From positions 1 to 16,977 of the forward strand of contig JAPLER010000192.1 of NCBI GenBank assembly GCA_026391115.1: a stretch of 16,977 nt of DNA. The letters are read 5' to 3'. Every line of letters begins with the position of its first letter. Position 1 is the first letter of the stretch. The stretch comes from Bacteroidota bacterium. Its GTDB lineage: Bacteria > Bacteroidota > Bacteroidia > Chitinophagales > Chitinophagaceae. A program made the position numbers and the translations under genes. The notes under the pieces were generated by a model. That model searched no databases. It was not told the DNA's origin and saw only the letters and a program-made list of their open reading frames with translations. Positions 1 through 5,849 of the stretch are shown here, in pieces.

Positions 1-171
1 ATGATAATGTTGGTTATGTTTATGTCACTAGTAGTACCTACAGTGGTATTTTGCCAACCTCCACCAGATACTAATGACGTGGATACTCCAATAGATGGTG
101 GTATATCATTACTAGTTGCTGCTGGTGCTATTGTGGGTGCAAAAAAAGTAAGAGACGCTAGAAAAAAATAG
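1..171 (+). CDS. PID-CTERM-like short secreted protein
   Basis: A 56-codon open frame ends in TAG at 169-171. The protein begins with a hydrophobic stretch (residues 2-18, ending VVFCQ) that looks like a signal peptide or its remainder. A short Pro/Asp-rich linker follows, then the tail PIDGGISLLVAAGAIVGAKK and a basic end (VRDARKK). A PIDGG motif, a short hydrophobic helix with AAG and a Lys/Arg cluster is the pattern I know from the Bacteroidota 'PID-CTERM' sorting-tail proteins, which are tiny exported proteins of unknown role. The frame is open at the window edge. The ATG at base 1 may be an internal methionine and the true start may lie outside; the lack of a basic N-terminus before the hydrophobic core supports that. 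A strong hairpin terminator follows 28 bp downstream. The family call comes from motif recall, and the function is unknown. Confidence 0.6.
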   Translation: MIMLVMFMSLVVPTVVFCQPPPDTNDVDTPIDGGISLLVAAGAIVGAKKVRDARKK

Positions 172-199
172 GATATATATTAACCTGCTTTACAATATT

Positions 200-232
200 A
201 AGGCTGCTCCTTTTGGAGCAGCCTTATGTTTT
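200..232 (+). terminator. Rho-independent terminator of the PID-CTERM-like gene
   Basis: A perfect 11-bp stem (AAGGCTGCTCC, 200-210, and GGAGCAGCCTT, 215-225) encloses a TTTT loop and is followed by the T-rich run ATGTTTT. It separates the short gene from mnmE. Confidence 0.8.
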
Positions 233-267
233 AAACAAACATTTGTAAGGTTATTTTGATAATTATT

Positions 268-1638
268 ATGCAAGAAAGTTTAAGTGGTTGGCAAGATACA
301 ATTGTAGCATTGGCAACAGCATCTGGTGTGGGTGCTATAGCTGTGATTAGGTTGAGTGGAAAAGATGCTATAAATATTACCAATCAAATATTCCCTTCAA
401 AAGATTTGTTGCAACAAGCATCGCATACTTTGCACGTAGGTTTATTAAAACATCATAATGAGGTGTTGGATGAAGTAGTTGTATCTATTTATAAAAATCC
501 AAAAAGTTATACCGGAGAGGATGTTATTGAAATTAGTTGTCATGGCTCACCATTTATTCAGGAAAAAATATTAAAAACGATTACTTCGCTTGGAGCAAGA
601 ATGGCTAAAGCAGGTGAGTTTACACAACGTGCTTTTTTAAATGGCAAGCTTGATTTGACACAGGCAGAAGCTGTAGCTGATTTAATTGCTAGTAACACAG
701 AGGCTAGTAGAAATACTGCACTTAAAAATATTAGAGGCGGCTTTTCAAGTGCATTACACTTATTGAGAGAAGAGTTAATCAAGTTCTCGGCATTGATTGA
801 ATTGGAGTTAGATTTTAGCCAAGAGGATGTGGAGTTTGCAGATAGAACTGCTTTTAAAAATTTGATATCGCAAATTAATTTATCAACTACTCAATTGCTT
901 AGCTCATTTGAGTTAGGTAATGTGATTAAAAATGGTGTACAGGTAGCTATTATTGGTAAGCCTAATGCAGGAAAATCTACTTTGCTTAATATTTTATTGA
1001 ATGAAGAAAGAGCCATTGTAAGCAGTATTGCAGGAACAACAAGAGATACTATTGAAGAAGTGATCAATATTGATGGTGTAATATTTAGATTGATTGATAC
1101 TGCTGGTATTAGAGATAATAGTACGGATGAGATTGAAAACATTGGAGTTGGAAAGAGTTATGAAAAAGCTGCAATTGCCGATGTGATTTTATATTTATTT
1201 GATGCGAGTGTAGAAGATAGTTTAAAAGATGAAATAGCTTGGTTGCAATCTTTTAATAAACCATTTATTTTGGTGGCTAATAAAATTGATGCAGCTGACT
1301 TCAACGCTTTGAAAGGAGAGGAGTTTGAACCAATAGCAATATCTGCAAGAGATAATAGAAATATTGGTGCTGTTAAGAAAGCATTGGTTACTAAAGCTAT
1401 TAAGGGAAATATCAATACAGAATCTACCATTGTTACTAATGCAAGGCATTTTGACGCATTGAAAAAATTATCTACCTCTTTGCAAGATATTGAAGATGGA
1501 TTGACTAAAAATATTCCAGGAGATTTGCTGGCATTGGATATAAGACAAGCATTACATTATCTTGGTACCATTACAGGTCAGGTTACAAATGAAGAGCAGC
1601 TGGATTTTATATTCAGTAAATTTTGCATTGGAAAATAA
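268..1638 (+). CDS. mnmE: tRNA uridine-5-carboxymethylaminomethyl(34) synthesis GTPase MnmE
   Basis: MnmE works with MnmG to install the (carboxymethyl)aminomethyl group at U34 of tRNAs reading split codon boxes. It acts in the cytoplasm as a folate-binding, K+-stimulated GTPase. The order matches the family: an N-terminal formyl-THF-binding domain (DTIVALATASGVGAIAVIRLSG near the start), a helical domain, an inserted G domain, and the diagnostic C-terminal CIGK (residues 453-456) with the catalytic cysteine. G motifs are visible: GKPNAGKS (230-237), GTTRDT (256-261), DTAG (277-280) and NKID (338-341). I chose ATG 268, giving 456 aa, normal for the family. The frame can be opened at TTG 256, but that adds only MIII before the conserved start. 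The gene appears intact. hisS follows 146 bp downstream on the same strand. Confidence 0.96.
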   Translation: MQESLSGWQDTIVALATASGVGAIAVIRLSGKDAINITNQIFPSKDLLQQASHTLHVGLLKHHNEVLDEVVVSIYKNPKSYTGEDVIEISCHGSPFIQEKILKTITSLGARMAKAGEFTQRAFLNGKLDLTQAEAVADLIASNTEASRNTALKNIRGGFSSALHLLREELIKFSALIELELDFSQEDVEFADRTAFKNLISQINLSTTQLLSSFELGNVIKNGVQVAIIGKPNAGKSTLLNILLNEERAIVSSIAGTTRDTIEEVINIDGVIFRLIDTAGIRDNSTDEIENIGVGKSYEKAAIADVILYLFDASVEDSLKDEIAWLQSFNKPFILVANKIDAADFNALKGEEFEPIAISARDNRNIGAVKKALVTKAIKGNINTESTIVTNARHFDALKKLSTSLQDIEDGLTKNIPGDLLALDIRQALHYLGTITGQVTNEEQLDFIFSKFCIGK

Positions 1639-1784
1639 GCCACAGATAGCACGAATTAATTAACAAAAATATTTTTTACGCAAAGCAGCATAAGGAACTA
1701 AGAAGAACGCAATGCTGTTTTATGAATAGTTTAAACTGAATTATCATTGATTAAATATTAACCACTACAAACTATTTTTGCAAT
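1639..1784. other. mnmE-hisS spacer with relics of interspersed repeats
   Basis: Two pieces resemble intergenic repeat families seen in many Bacteroidota and other bacteria. One near 1640-1662 has CACAGATAGCACGAATTAA, like the 'cacagattacacgaattaacac' type. One near 1676-1711 has TTACGCAAAGCAGCATAAGG followed by AACTAAGAA, like the 'acgcaaagncgcaaaggnactaag' type. Both look decayed, and no open frame or clear hairpin is present. The resemblance is from memory and was not searched. Confidence 0.35.
1747..1780 (+). promoter_or_regulatory. Candidate hisS promoter (Bacteroidota type)
   Basis: TATTTTTG at 1773-1780 matches the TAnnTTTG -7 box exactly. A TTG lies at 1747-1749, with a 23-bp spacer that is slightly long. 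The box ends only 4 bp before the hisS ATG (1785), so a transcript from here would have almost no leader. Confidence 0.35.
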
Positions 1785-2513
1785 ATGTCTAAACCATCAT
1801 TACCACAAGGCACAAGAGATTTTAGTGCAAGTGTGGTTAGAAAAAGAAATTATATATTTAATACGATCAAGTCTGTATTTGAGTTGTATGGCTTTGAACC
1901 ATTGGAAACGCCTGCAATGGAAAACCTTGAAACATTAATGGGTAAGTATGGAGAGGAAGGTGATAAACTTATTTTTAAGATATTGAATAATGGCTTGGAT
2001 AATCACGATAAGTTGCAAAAAACACAGGATGTGTTTACAAAAATAATTGAAGGTAAAAGTTCAAAAGATATTACAGAACGTGCCTTACGATACGATTTAA
2101 CCATACCATTTGCTCGTTATGTGGCAATGAATCATTCACAGCTTGTAATGCCCTTTAAACGTTATCAAATACAGCCTGTGTGGCGTGCAGATAGACCACA
2201 ACGTGGTCGATACAGAGAATTTTATCAATGCGATGCAGATATTGTAGGCAGTAATAGTTTAATTAATGAAGTTGATTTAGTGAATATTTATGCTACAGTA
2301 TTTAATAAACTTAGTGTTGCTGTTGAGATTAAAATTAATAGTAGAAAAATATTACAAGCACTTGCAGAAATTAGTTTGTATCAAGGCGCGGTACGAAAGA
2401 TTGCACAGACAGGCGCGCAGGTCATGCTCTTTACTGTTCTAGAGCGAACGGGAAATAAAGGTAAGGGCGCTGAAATTTGGGAGAAACGTTTCTCTGAATT
2501 AGAAATTAAGTAA
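1785..2513 (+). CDS. hisS: Histidyl-tRNA synthetase, N-terminal fragment (frame broken)
   Basis: HisRS charges tRNA-His with histidine in the cytoplasm (class II synthetase). This 242-aa frame holds the front half of the catalytic core: LPQGTRDF at the start, motif 1 (LYGFEPLETPAMENLE), the RYDLTIPFARYV segment (102-113) and the motif 2 loop (Q130-D150, with RADRPQRGRYREFYQCD). It stops at TAA 2511-2513. The tetranucleotide TAAG occurs twice in a row (2507-2510 and 2511-2514). Removing one copy joins this frame to the next (EIK then LKNLLGSNETG), giving 446 aa, close to the usual ~450-460. After about residue 195 the protein no longer resembles the family: the DKLDKIG-type linker is missing and the DNA jumps in GC (see findings). 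It could be a mutated gene, an assembly error or, less likely, a split enzyme. Confidence 0.85.
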   Translation: MSKPSLPQGTRDFSASVVRKRNYIFNTIKSVFELYGFEPLETPAMENLETLMGKYGEEGDKLIFKILNNGLDNHDKLQKTQDVFTKIIEGKSSKDITERALRYDLTIPFARYVAMNHSQLVMPFKRYQIQPVWRADRPQRGRYREFYQCDADIVGSNSLINEVDLVNIYATVFNKLSVAVEIKINSRKILQALAEISLYQGAVRKIAQTGAQVMLFTVLERTGNKGKGAEIWEKRFSELEIK

Positions 2514-2514
2514 G
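2507..2514 (+). repeat. TAAG tandem duplication breaking hisS
   Basis: TAAGTAAG. The second copy creates the in-frame TAA stop and shifts the frame by 4 nt. Deleting one copy restores a continuous HisRS frame. Confidence 0.75.
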
Positions 2515-3129
2515 TTGAAAAACCTTTTGGGCAGCAACGAAACGGGAGTGAAGGGCATTAAAGAAATCGAGTTTGTATTGAACTATCAACCATCAGCTAT
2601 CGGCTGTCAATTAAGTATTGATTTCACTCTTGCTCGTGGCCTAAACTATTACACAGGAATTATTTTTGAAGTAAAAGCCAATCATGTTCAAATGGGTAGT
2701 ATTGGTGGTGGTGGTAGATATGATGATTTAACAAGTTTGTTTGGAGTGCCAAATATTAGCGGTGTGGGTATTAGTTTTGGTGTAGATAGAATATATGATG
2801 TAATGGAAGAATTGAAAGTGTTTCCTGCAAGTGTAGAACAAACTACTACTACTCAAATATTGTTTTTTAACTTGGGAGATGCAGAAAGTAAACAAGCCTA
2901 TCAATTAATGATGCAATTGCGTGAAAGTGGCGTGGGGTGTGAGTTGTATCACGAACAAGCTAAATTTGACAAGCAATTTAAATATGCTGAAAAGAAGGGA
3001 ATTCAACACATTGCTATACTAGGTAGCAAAGAGTTGGAAGAGCAGCAGTTTAATGTAAAGAATTTACACACAGGTGTACAAACAAGCTATTCTTATCATC
3101 AACTAAATGTACTAAGTGAAGTATTATAA
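2515..3129 (+). CDS. hisS: Histidyl-tRNA synthetase, C-terminal fragment
   Basis: This 204-aa frame continues HisRS. It contains LLGSNETGVKGIKEIEFVLN, the histidine-binding HisA motif ARGLNYYTG (fragment residues 40-48), class II motif 3 with GGGGRYDDL (64-72) and SGVGISFGVDRI, and then the C-terminal anticodon-binding domain. That domain is recognisable by LFFNLGDAES, CELYHEQAKFDKQFKYAEKKGI and AILGSKELEEQQF. The only start near its head is TTG 2515, two bases after the upstream TAA, so termination-reinitiation could in principle make a two-piece enzyme, but this is speculation. In the segment between EFVLN and IDFTLARG the DNA carries CATCAGCTATCGGCTGTCA, resembling a short interspersed repeat. 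The gene ends 15 bp before a strong palindromic terminator. Confidence 0.85.
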   Translation: MKNLLGSNETGVKGIKEIEFVLNYQPSAIGCQLSIDFTLARGLNYYTGIIFEVKANHVQMGSIGGGGRYDDLTSLFGVPNISGVGISFGVDRIYDVMEELKVFPASVEQTTTTQILFFNLGDAESKQAYQLMMQLRESGVGCELYHEQAKFDKQFKYAEKKGIQHIAILGSKELEEQQFNVKNLHTGVQTSYSYHQLNVLSEVL

Positions 3130-3144
3130 TTTAAGATATTGATA

Positions 3145-3182
3145 CAATAAAAAAGCCTTGCAATTGCAAGGCTTTTTTATTG
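3145..3182. terminator. Bidirectional terminator between convergent hisS and rpsP
   Basis: A 38-bp perfect palindrome (CAAT, A6, GCCTTGCAA, TTGCAAGGC, T6, ATTG) is centred at 3163.5. It has a T6 tract in either reading direction and lies between the hisS stop (3129) and the rpsP stop (3189), so it can end both transcripts. Confidence 0.9.
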
Positions 3183-3188
3183 ATTAGT

Positions 3189-3683
3189 TTATGCTTCTGC
3201 AGCAGTATCTGTTGCTGTATCTGTAGCAACTTCCTCAACTTGAGGAGCAGCTTCTTCAACTTTAACTTCTTCAACTTTTCTCACAATCGGCATTTGTCTT
3301 TTAGATTGTTTTGCTTTTTTGTGGTCAGCAGTTCTGCGTTCAATATTCGCTTCGTGCTCAACGTGCCAAGCTTGAAATTTAGTCATAGCTGTAGCATCAT
3401 CAAATAAGCCCAATTTAACACCTCTTAAAAGATGTTTCAAATACAATACACCTTTGAATGATAAGATTCTGTGTACAGTGTCTGTTGGTTGAGCTCCTTT
3501 GTTTAACCACTCTAGTGCTTTTTGACGATCAAGTTGAATTGTAGCAGGAACTGTTAAAGGATTGTAAGTTCCTAATTTTTGGATGAATTTACCATCTCTT
3601 GGTGCCCTTGCATCTGCAACTACTATAAAGTAGAAAGGACGTTTTTTGCTTCCGTGTCTTTGGAGACGAATTTTTGTTGCCAT
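3189..3683 (-). CDS. rpsP: 30S ribosomal protein S16
   Basis: S16 is a small-subunit protein needed for 30S assembly. The N-terminal ~85 residues match the family closely: MATKIRLQRHGSKKRPFY, then VVADARAPRDGKFIQKLG, TYNPLT and the WLNKGAQPTDTV segment. At 164 aa it is about twice the ~82-90 aa of E. coli S16. The extra part is a basic stretch (residues ~120-140) followed by an Ala/Glu/Val/Thr tail (VEEVKVEEAAPQVEEV and onward), an extension common in Bacteroidota S16. ATG 3683 gives the canonical start. The gene appears monocistronic: no rimM or trmD follows, only the shared terminator. A candidate promoter lies at 3724-3755. Confidence 0.96.
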   Translation of the reverse strand: MATKIRLQRHGSKKRPFYFIVVADARAPRDGKFIQKLGTYNPLTVPATIQLDRQKALEWLNKGAQPTDTVHRILSFKGVLYLKHLLRGVKLGLFDDATAMTKFQAWHVEHEANIERRTADHKKAKQSKRQMPIVRKVEEVKVEEAAPQVEEVATDTATDTAAEA

Positions 3684-3723
3684 GTAAATAGAAATTTTAG
3701 GCGTGAATAAATAAATTGAGGTG

Positions 3724-3755
3724 CGAATGTAAGGGTTGACAAAATATCATCAAAA
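3724..3755 (-). promoter_or_regulatory. Candidate rpsP promoter (Bacteroidota type)
   Basis: Read on the minus strand: TTTTG (3755-3751), a 19-bp spacer, then TACATTCG (3731-3724). This fits the TTTG / TAnnTTTG consensus with one mismatch and normal spacing. The predicted transcript start is near 3718, leaving a leader of about 35 nt. Confidence 0.5.
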
Positions 3756-3778
3756 TTGATTTTTTATTTTTTTTTATT

Positions 3779-4666
3779 TTAACCAATTTTAATGCTTGTC
3801 ATTGTTAAGCTGCCCATTACTGCTTTATCATTAAAAATGCTTATTGTTTCTTTTTCTTCTTGTAAAGCAAGTGTATAAAGCAATGGTAGATAATGGTCTG
3901 GGCTTGGTATTGCCAAGTCAAATGATTTGCCCTGACTAGTGTAATTAATCAACTCTTTATGGTTATTTTCTAGGATGAATTTTTTCATTTTTTCATTGGC
4001 TTCTATTGCCCAATCAAAACCAAAATTGGGTTCATTCATTTTATTCCAAGCCATTAAGCCCAGGTTGTGTACAATATTGCCACTACCTACAATCAATACT
4101 CCTTTGCTTCTTAATGCAGCAAGTTCTTTGGCTAAATCGTAATGATATTGTGGTGTTTGACTGTAATCTAAACTCATTTGAAAAACAGGTACATCAGCAT
4201 TGGGATACAAATGTTTTATTACACTCCAACAGCCATGGTCTAAACCCCATTGCTGGTCTAACACAACTTCGGTTTTGGTGATTATATTTTTAGTCTCATT
4301 TGCAAATGCAGGACTTCCCTTTGCAGGGTATTGTACATCAAATAAAGCTTTGGGGAAACCGCCAAAATCGTGTATGGTTCTTGGTTTTTCCATTGCAGTA
4401 ACCATTGTGCCTTTGGTTTCCCAGTGTGCCGAGACACATAAAATGGCTGTAGGTTTAGGTAATGTTTTAGCTACAGTTTTCCAACCTTGTACAAACTCAT
4501 TGTCTTCAATGGCATTCATAGGGTTACCATGTCCTAAAAAAAGTACAGGCATTTTTTCGGTTGCAGGCAATATGCTTGCCATAGTACCAAAGTCGCTTAG
4601 TTTCATTTTGCTTGATATAAAAGGCAGCATTGCTGCAAATGATTTAATGAATATCTTTCTGTCCAC
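3779..4666 (-). CDS. ygiD: YgiD-family extradiol ring-cleavage dioxygenase (4,5-DOPA dioxygenase-like)
   Basis: Member of the LigB superfamily; the E. coli homologue YgiD is a zinc-dependent 4,5-DOPA extradiol dioxygenase. The four metal/active-site histidines of YgiD are visible in context: H46 (LFLGHGNPMN), H81 (SAHWET), H200 (GSGNIVHNLG) and H258 (PSPDHYLPLLY). It is 295 aa versus 271 in E. coli. The difference is an N-terminal extension starting MDRKIFIKSFAAMLPF, which looks like a weak leader with a basic start and hydrophobic run but no twin-arginine pair. The start used is GTG 4666, directly after an in-frame TAA; ATG 4606 (MKLSDFG) is an alternative giving 275 aa. It is divergent from the propeller gene at 4801. 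The physiological substrate in Bacteroidota is not known to me. Confidence 0.88.
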   Translation of the reverse strand: MDRKIFIKSFAAMLPFISSKMKLSDFGTMASILPATEKMPVLFLGHGNPMNAIEDNEFVQGWKTVAKTLPKPTAILCVSAHWETKGTMVTAMEKPRTIHDFGGFPKALFDVQYPAKGSPAFANETKNIITKTEVVLDQQWGLDHGCWSVIKHLYPNADVPVFQMSLDYSQTPQYHYDLAKELAALRSKGVLIVGSGNIVHNLGLMAWNKMNEPNFGFDWAIEANEKMKKFILENNHKELINYTSQGKSFDLAIPSPDHYLPLLYTLALQEEKETISIFNDKAVMGSLTMTSIKIG

Positions 4667-4771
4667 TTAACAAAGTTGAGTAATAGGAATTGCAATACCA
4701 TAAAGTTTTACTTAAATGATAAATTTAATAATCTGTATTTCGTTGTAATTGTATTGTATTTATTGGTTTAC

Positions 4772-4800
4772 TTTGTTACTGCTTTACCAAAACTACATTT
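4772..4800 (+). promoter_or_regulatory. Possible promoter of the propeller gene
   Basis: TTTG (4772-4775), an 18-bp spacer and TACATTT (4794-4800) resemble the Bacteroidota consensus. The -7-like box touches the ATG at 4801, so the real start may be the second ATG (4810), or this may be chance in AT-rich DNA. Confidence 0.25.
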
Positions 4801-5763
4801 ATGAAAAAAATGCTGTTGCTTTTACTCACTACAGGCTGTAGTGTATTTGCTTTTTGCCAAACTATAGACATTAACAAACAATTTAAAAATCTTAAGCCAC
4901 GCAACATAGGCCCTGCCAGTATGAGTGGTAGAATTACCGCTATTGATGCTATTGAAAAAAATACCAATATCATTTGGTTGGGTGCAGCAAGTGGTGGTGT
5001 GTGGAAAACAGAAAATTGCGGTGTAAGCTGGACGCCTGTTTTTGATGAACAACCTATTCAAAACATTGGTGCTATTGCTGTGCAGCAAAATAATCCTCAG
5101 GTGGCTTGGGTAGGAACAGGTGAGGGAAATCCAAGAAACTCTTTAAACATTGGAGAAGGTATATACAAAACCTTGGATGGTGGCAGAACTTTTAAATGTA
5201 TGGGTTTGAAGGAAACGCGTAATATCCATCGTATCATCATCGATCCCAATAATTCTAATACTGTGTATGTTGGTGCTATTGGAAATCCTTATGCTCAGTA
5301 CAAAGAAAAAGGGTTATTTAAAACAACAGATGGTGGAGAAACCTGGCAACATATTTTAAAAACCAATGATACTAGTGGCGTATGTGATATGGTAATGGAT
5401 GCTACAAATCCTAACAAATTGTTTGTAGCTATGTGGCAACATTTCAGAACGCCATATAGCTTTATGAGTGGGGGTAATGGCAGTGGATTTTATATGACAA
5501 TTGATGGTGGCAAAAGCTTTATTAAACTTGGTAAAGACAATGGATTACCTGAAGGAGATTATGGTAGAGTAGGCGTAACTATTTGTAAAACAAATCCTAA
5601 CAGAGTATATGCTTTAATAGAGTCAAAGAAAAATGGCTTATATAAAAGTGATGATGGGGGATATAATTGGGAATTAGTAAATAGTGAAAAAGATGTTGTT
5701 ACAAATCGTCCTTTTTATTTTCAGGATATTAAAGTGATGATGGGGGATATAATTGGGAATTAG
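4801..5763 (+). CDS. VPS10/sortilin-like Asp-box propeller protein, N-terminal fragment (frame broken)
   Basis: The protein starts with a clear signal peptide (MKKMLLLLLTTGCSVFAFCQ, residues 1-20), so it is exported. Asp-box (BNR-like) repeats with the pattern S/T-x-D-x-G-x-x-W/F follow: KTENCGVSW, KTLDGGRTF, KTTDGGETW, MTIDGGKSF and KSDDGGYNW. The block LKPRNIGPASMSGRITAIDA near the N-terminus is typical of the large Bacteroidota VPS10/'glycosyl hydrolase'-annotated propeller proteins of about 1050 aa. The frame runs off after QDI at the junction of an 86-bp tandem duplication and stops at TAG 5761-5763. With one repeat copy removed the gene reads through 4801-8060 as about 1057 codons. The enzymatic role of the family is not established, and no catalytic residues can be assigned. 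Confidence 0.8.
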   Translation: MKKMLLLLLTTGCSVFAFCQTIDINKQFKNLKPRNIGPASMSGRITAIDAIEKNTNIIWLGAASGGVWKTENCGVSWTPVFDEQPIQNIGAIAVQQNNPQVAWVGTGEGNPRNSLNIGEGIYKTLDGGRTFKCMGLKETRNIHRIIIDPNNSNTVYVGAIGNPYAQYKEKGLFKTTDGGETWQHILKTNDTSGVCDMVMDATNPNKLFVAMWQHFRTPYSFMSGGNGSGFYMTIDGGKSFIKLGKDNGLPEGDYGRVGVTICKTNPNRVYALIESKKNGLYKSDDGGYNWELVNSEKDVVTNRPFYFQDIKVMMGDIIGN

Positions 5764-5816
5764 TAAATAGTGAAAAAGATGTTGTTACAAATCGTCCTTT
5801 TTATTTTCAGGATATT
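5645..5816 (+). repeat. Perfect 86-bp tandem duplication
   Basis: Bases 5645-5730 are repeated identically as 5731-5816 (each starts AAAGTGATGATGGGGG and ends TTTCAGGATATT). The unit of 86 is not a multiple of 3, so the second copy shifts the reading frame of the propeller gene and brings in TAG at 5761. Excising one copy gives the natural-looking junction FYFQDI-ICDPKNENRLW. Confidence 0.95.
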
Positions 5817-5849
5817 ATTTGCGATCCTAAAAATGAAAACAGGTTGTGG

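Noticed and set aside
1761..1785. 12-bp match ACTACAAACTAT shared between the hisS upstream region and the 13.8-kb spacer
   Set aside because: In 17 kb of AT-rich DNA several 12-bp matches are expected by chance.
2481..2494. 14-bp palindrome GAGAAACGTTTCTC in hisS, considered as a mobile-element end
   Set aside because: There is no partner inverted repeat, target duplication or transposase; it may simply be part of the atypical linker.
2507..2515. Programmed frameshift in hisS
   Set aside because: The junction AAG-TAA-G is not a known slippery site and lacks the prfB-like context; a simple TAAG duplication explains it.
4200..4670. 156-codon plus-strand frame opposite the dioxygenase gene
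   Set aside because: It lies wholly antisense to the well-supported YgiD-family gene and its protein has no recognisable domain; it is a shadow frame.
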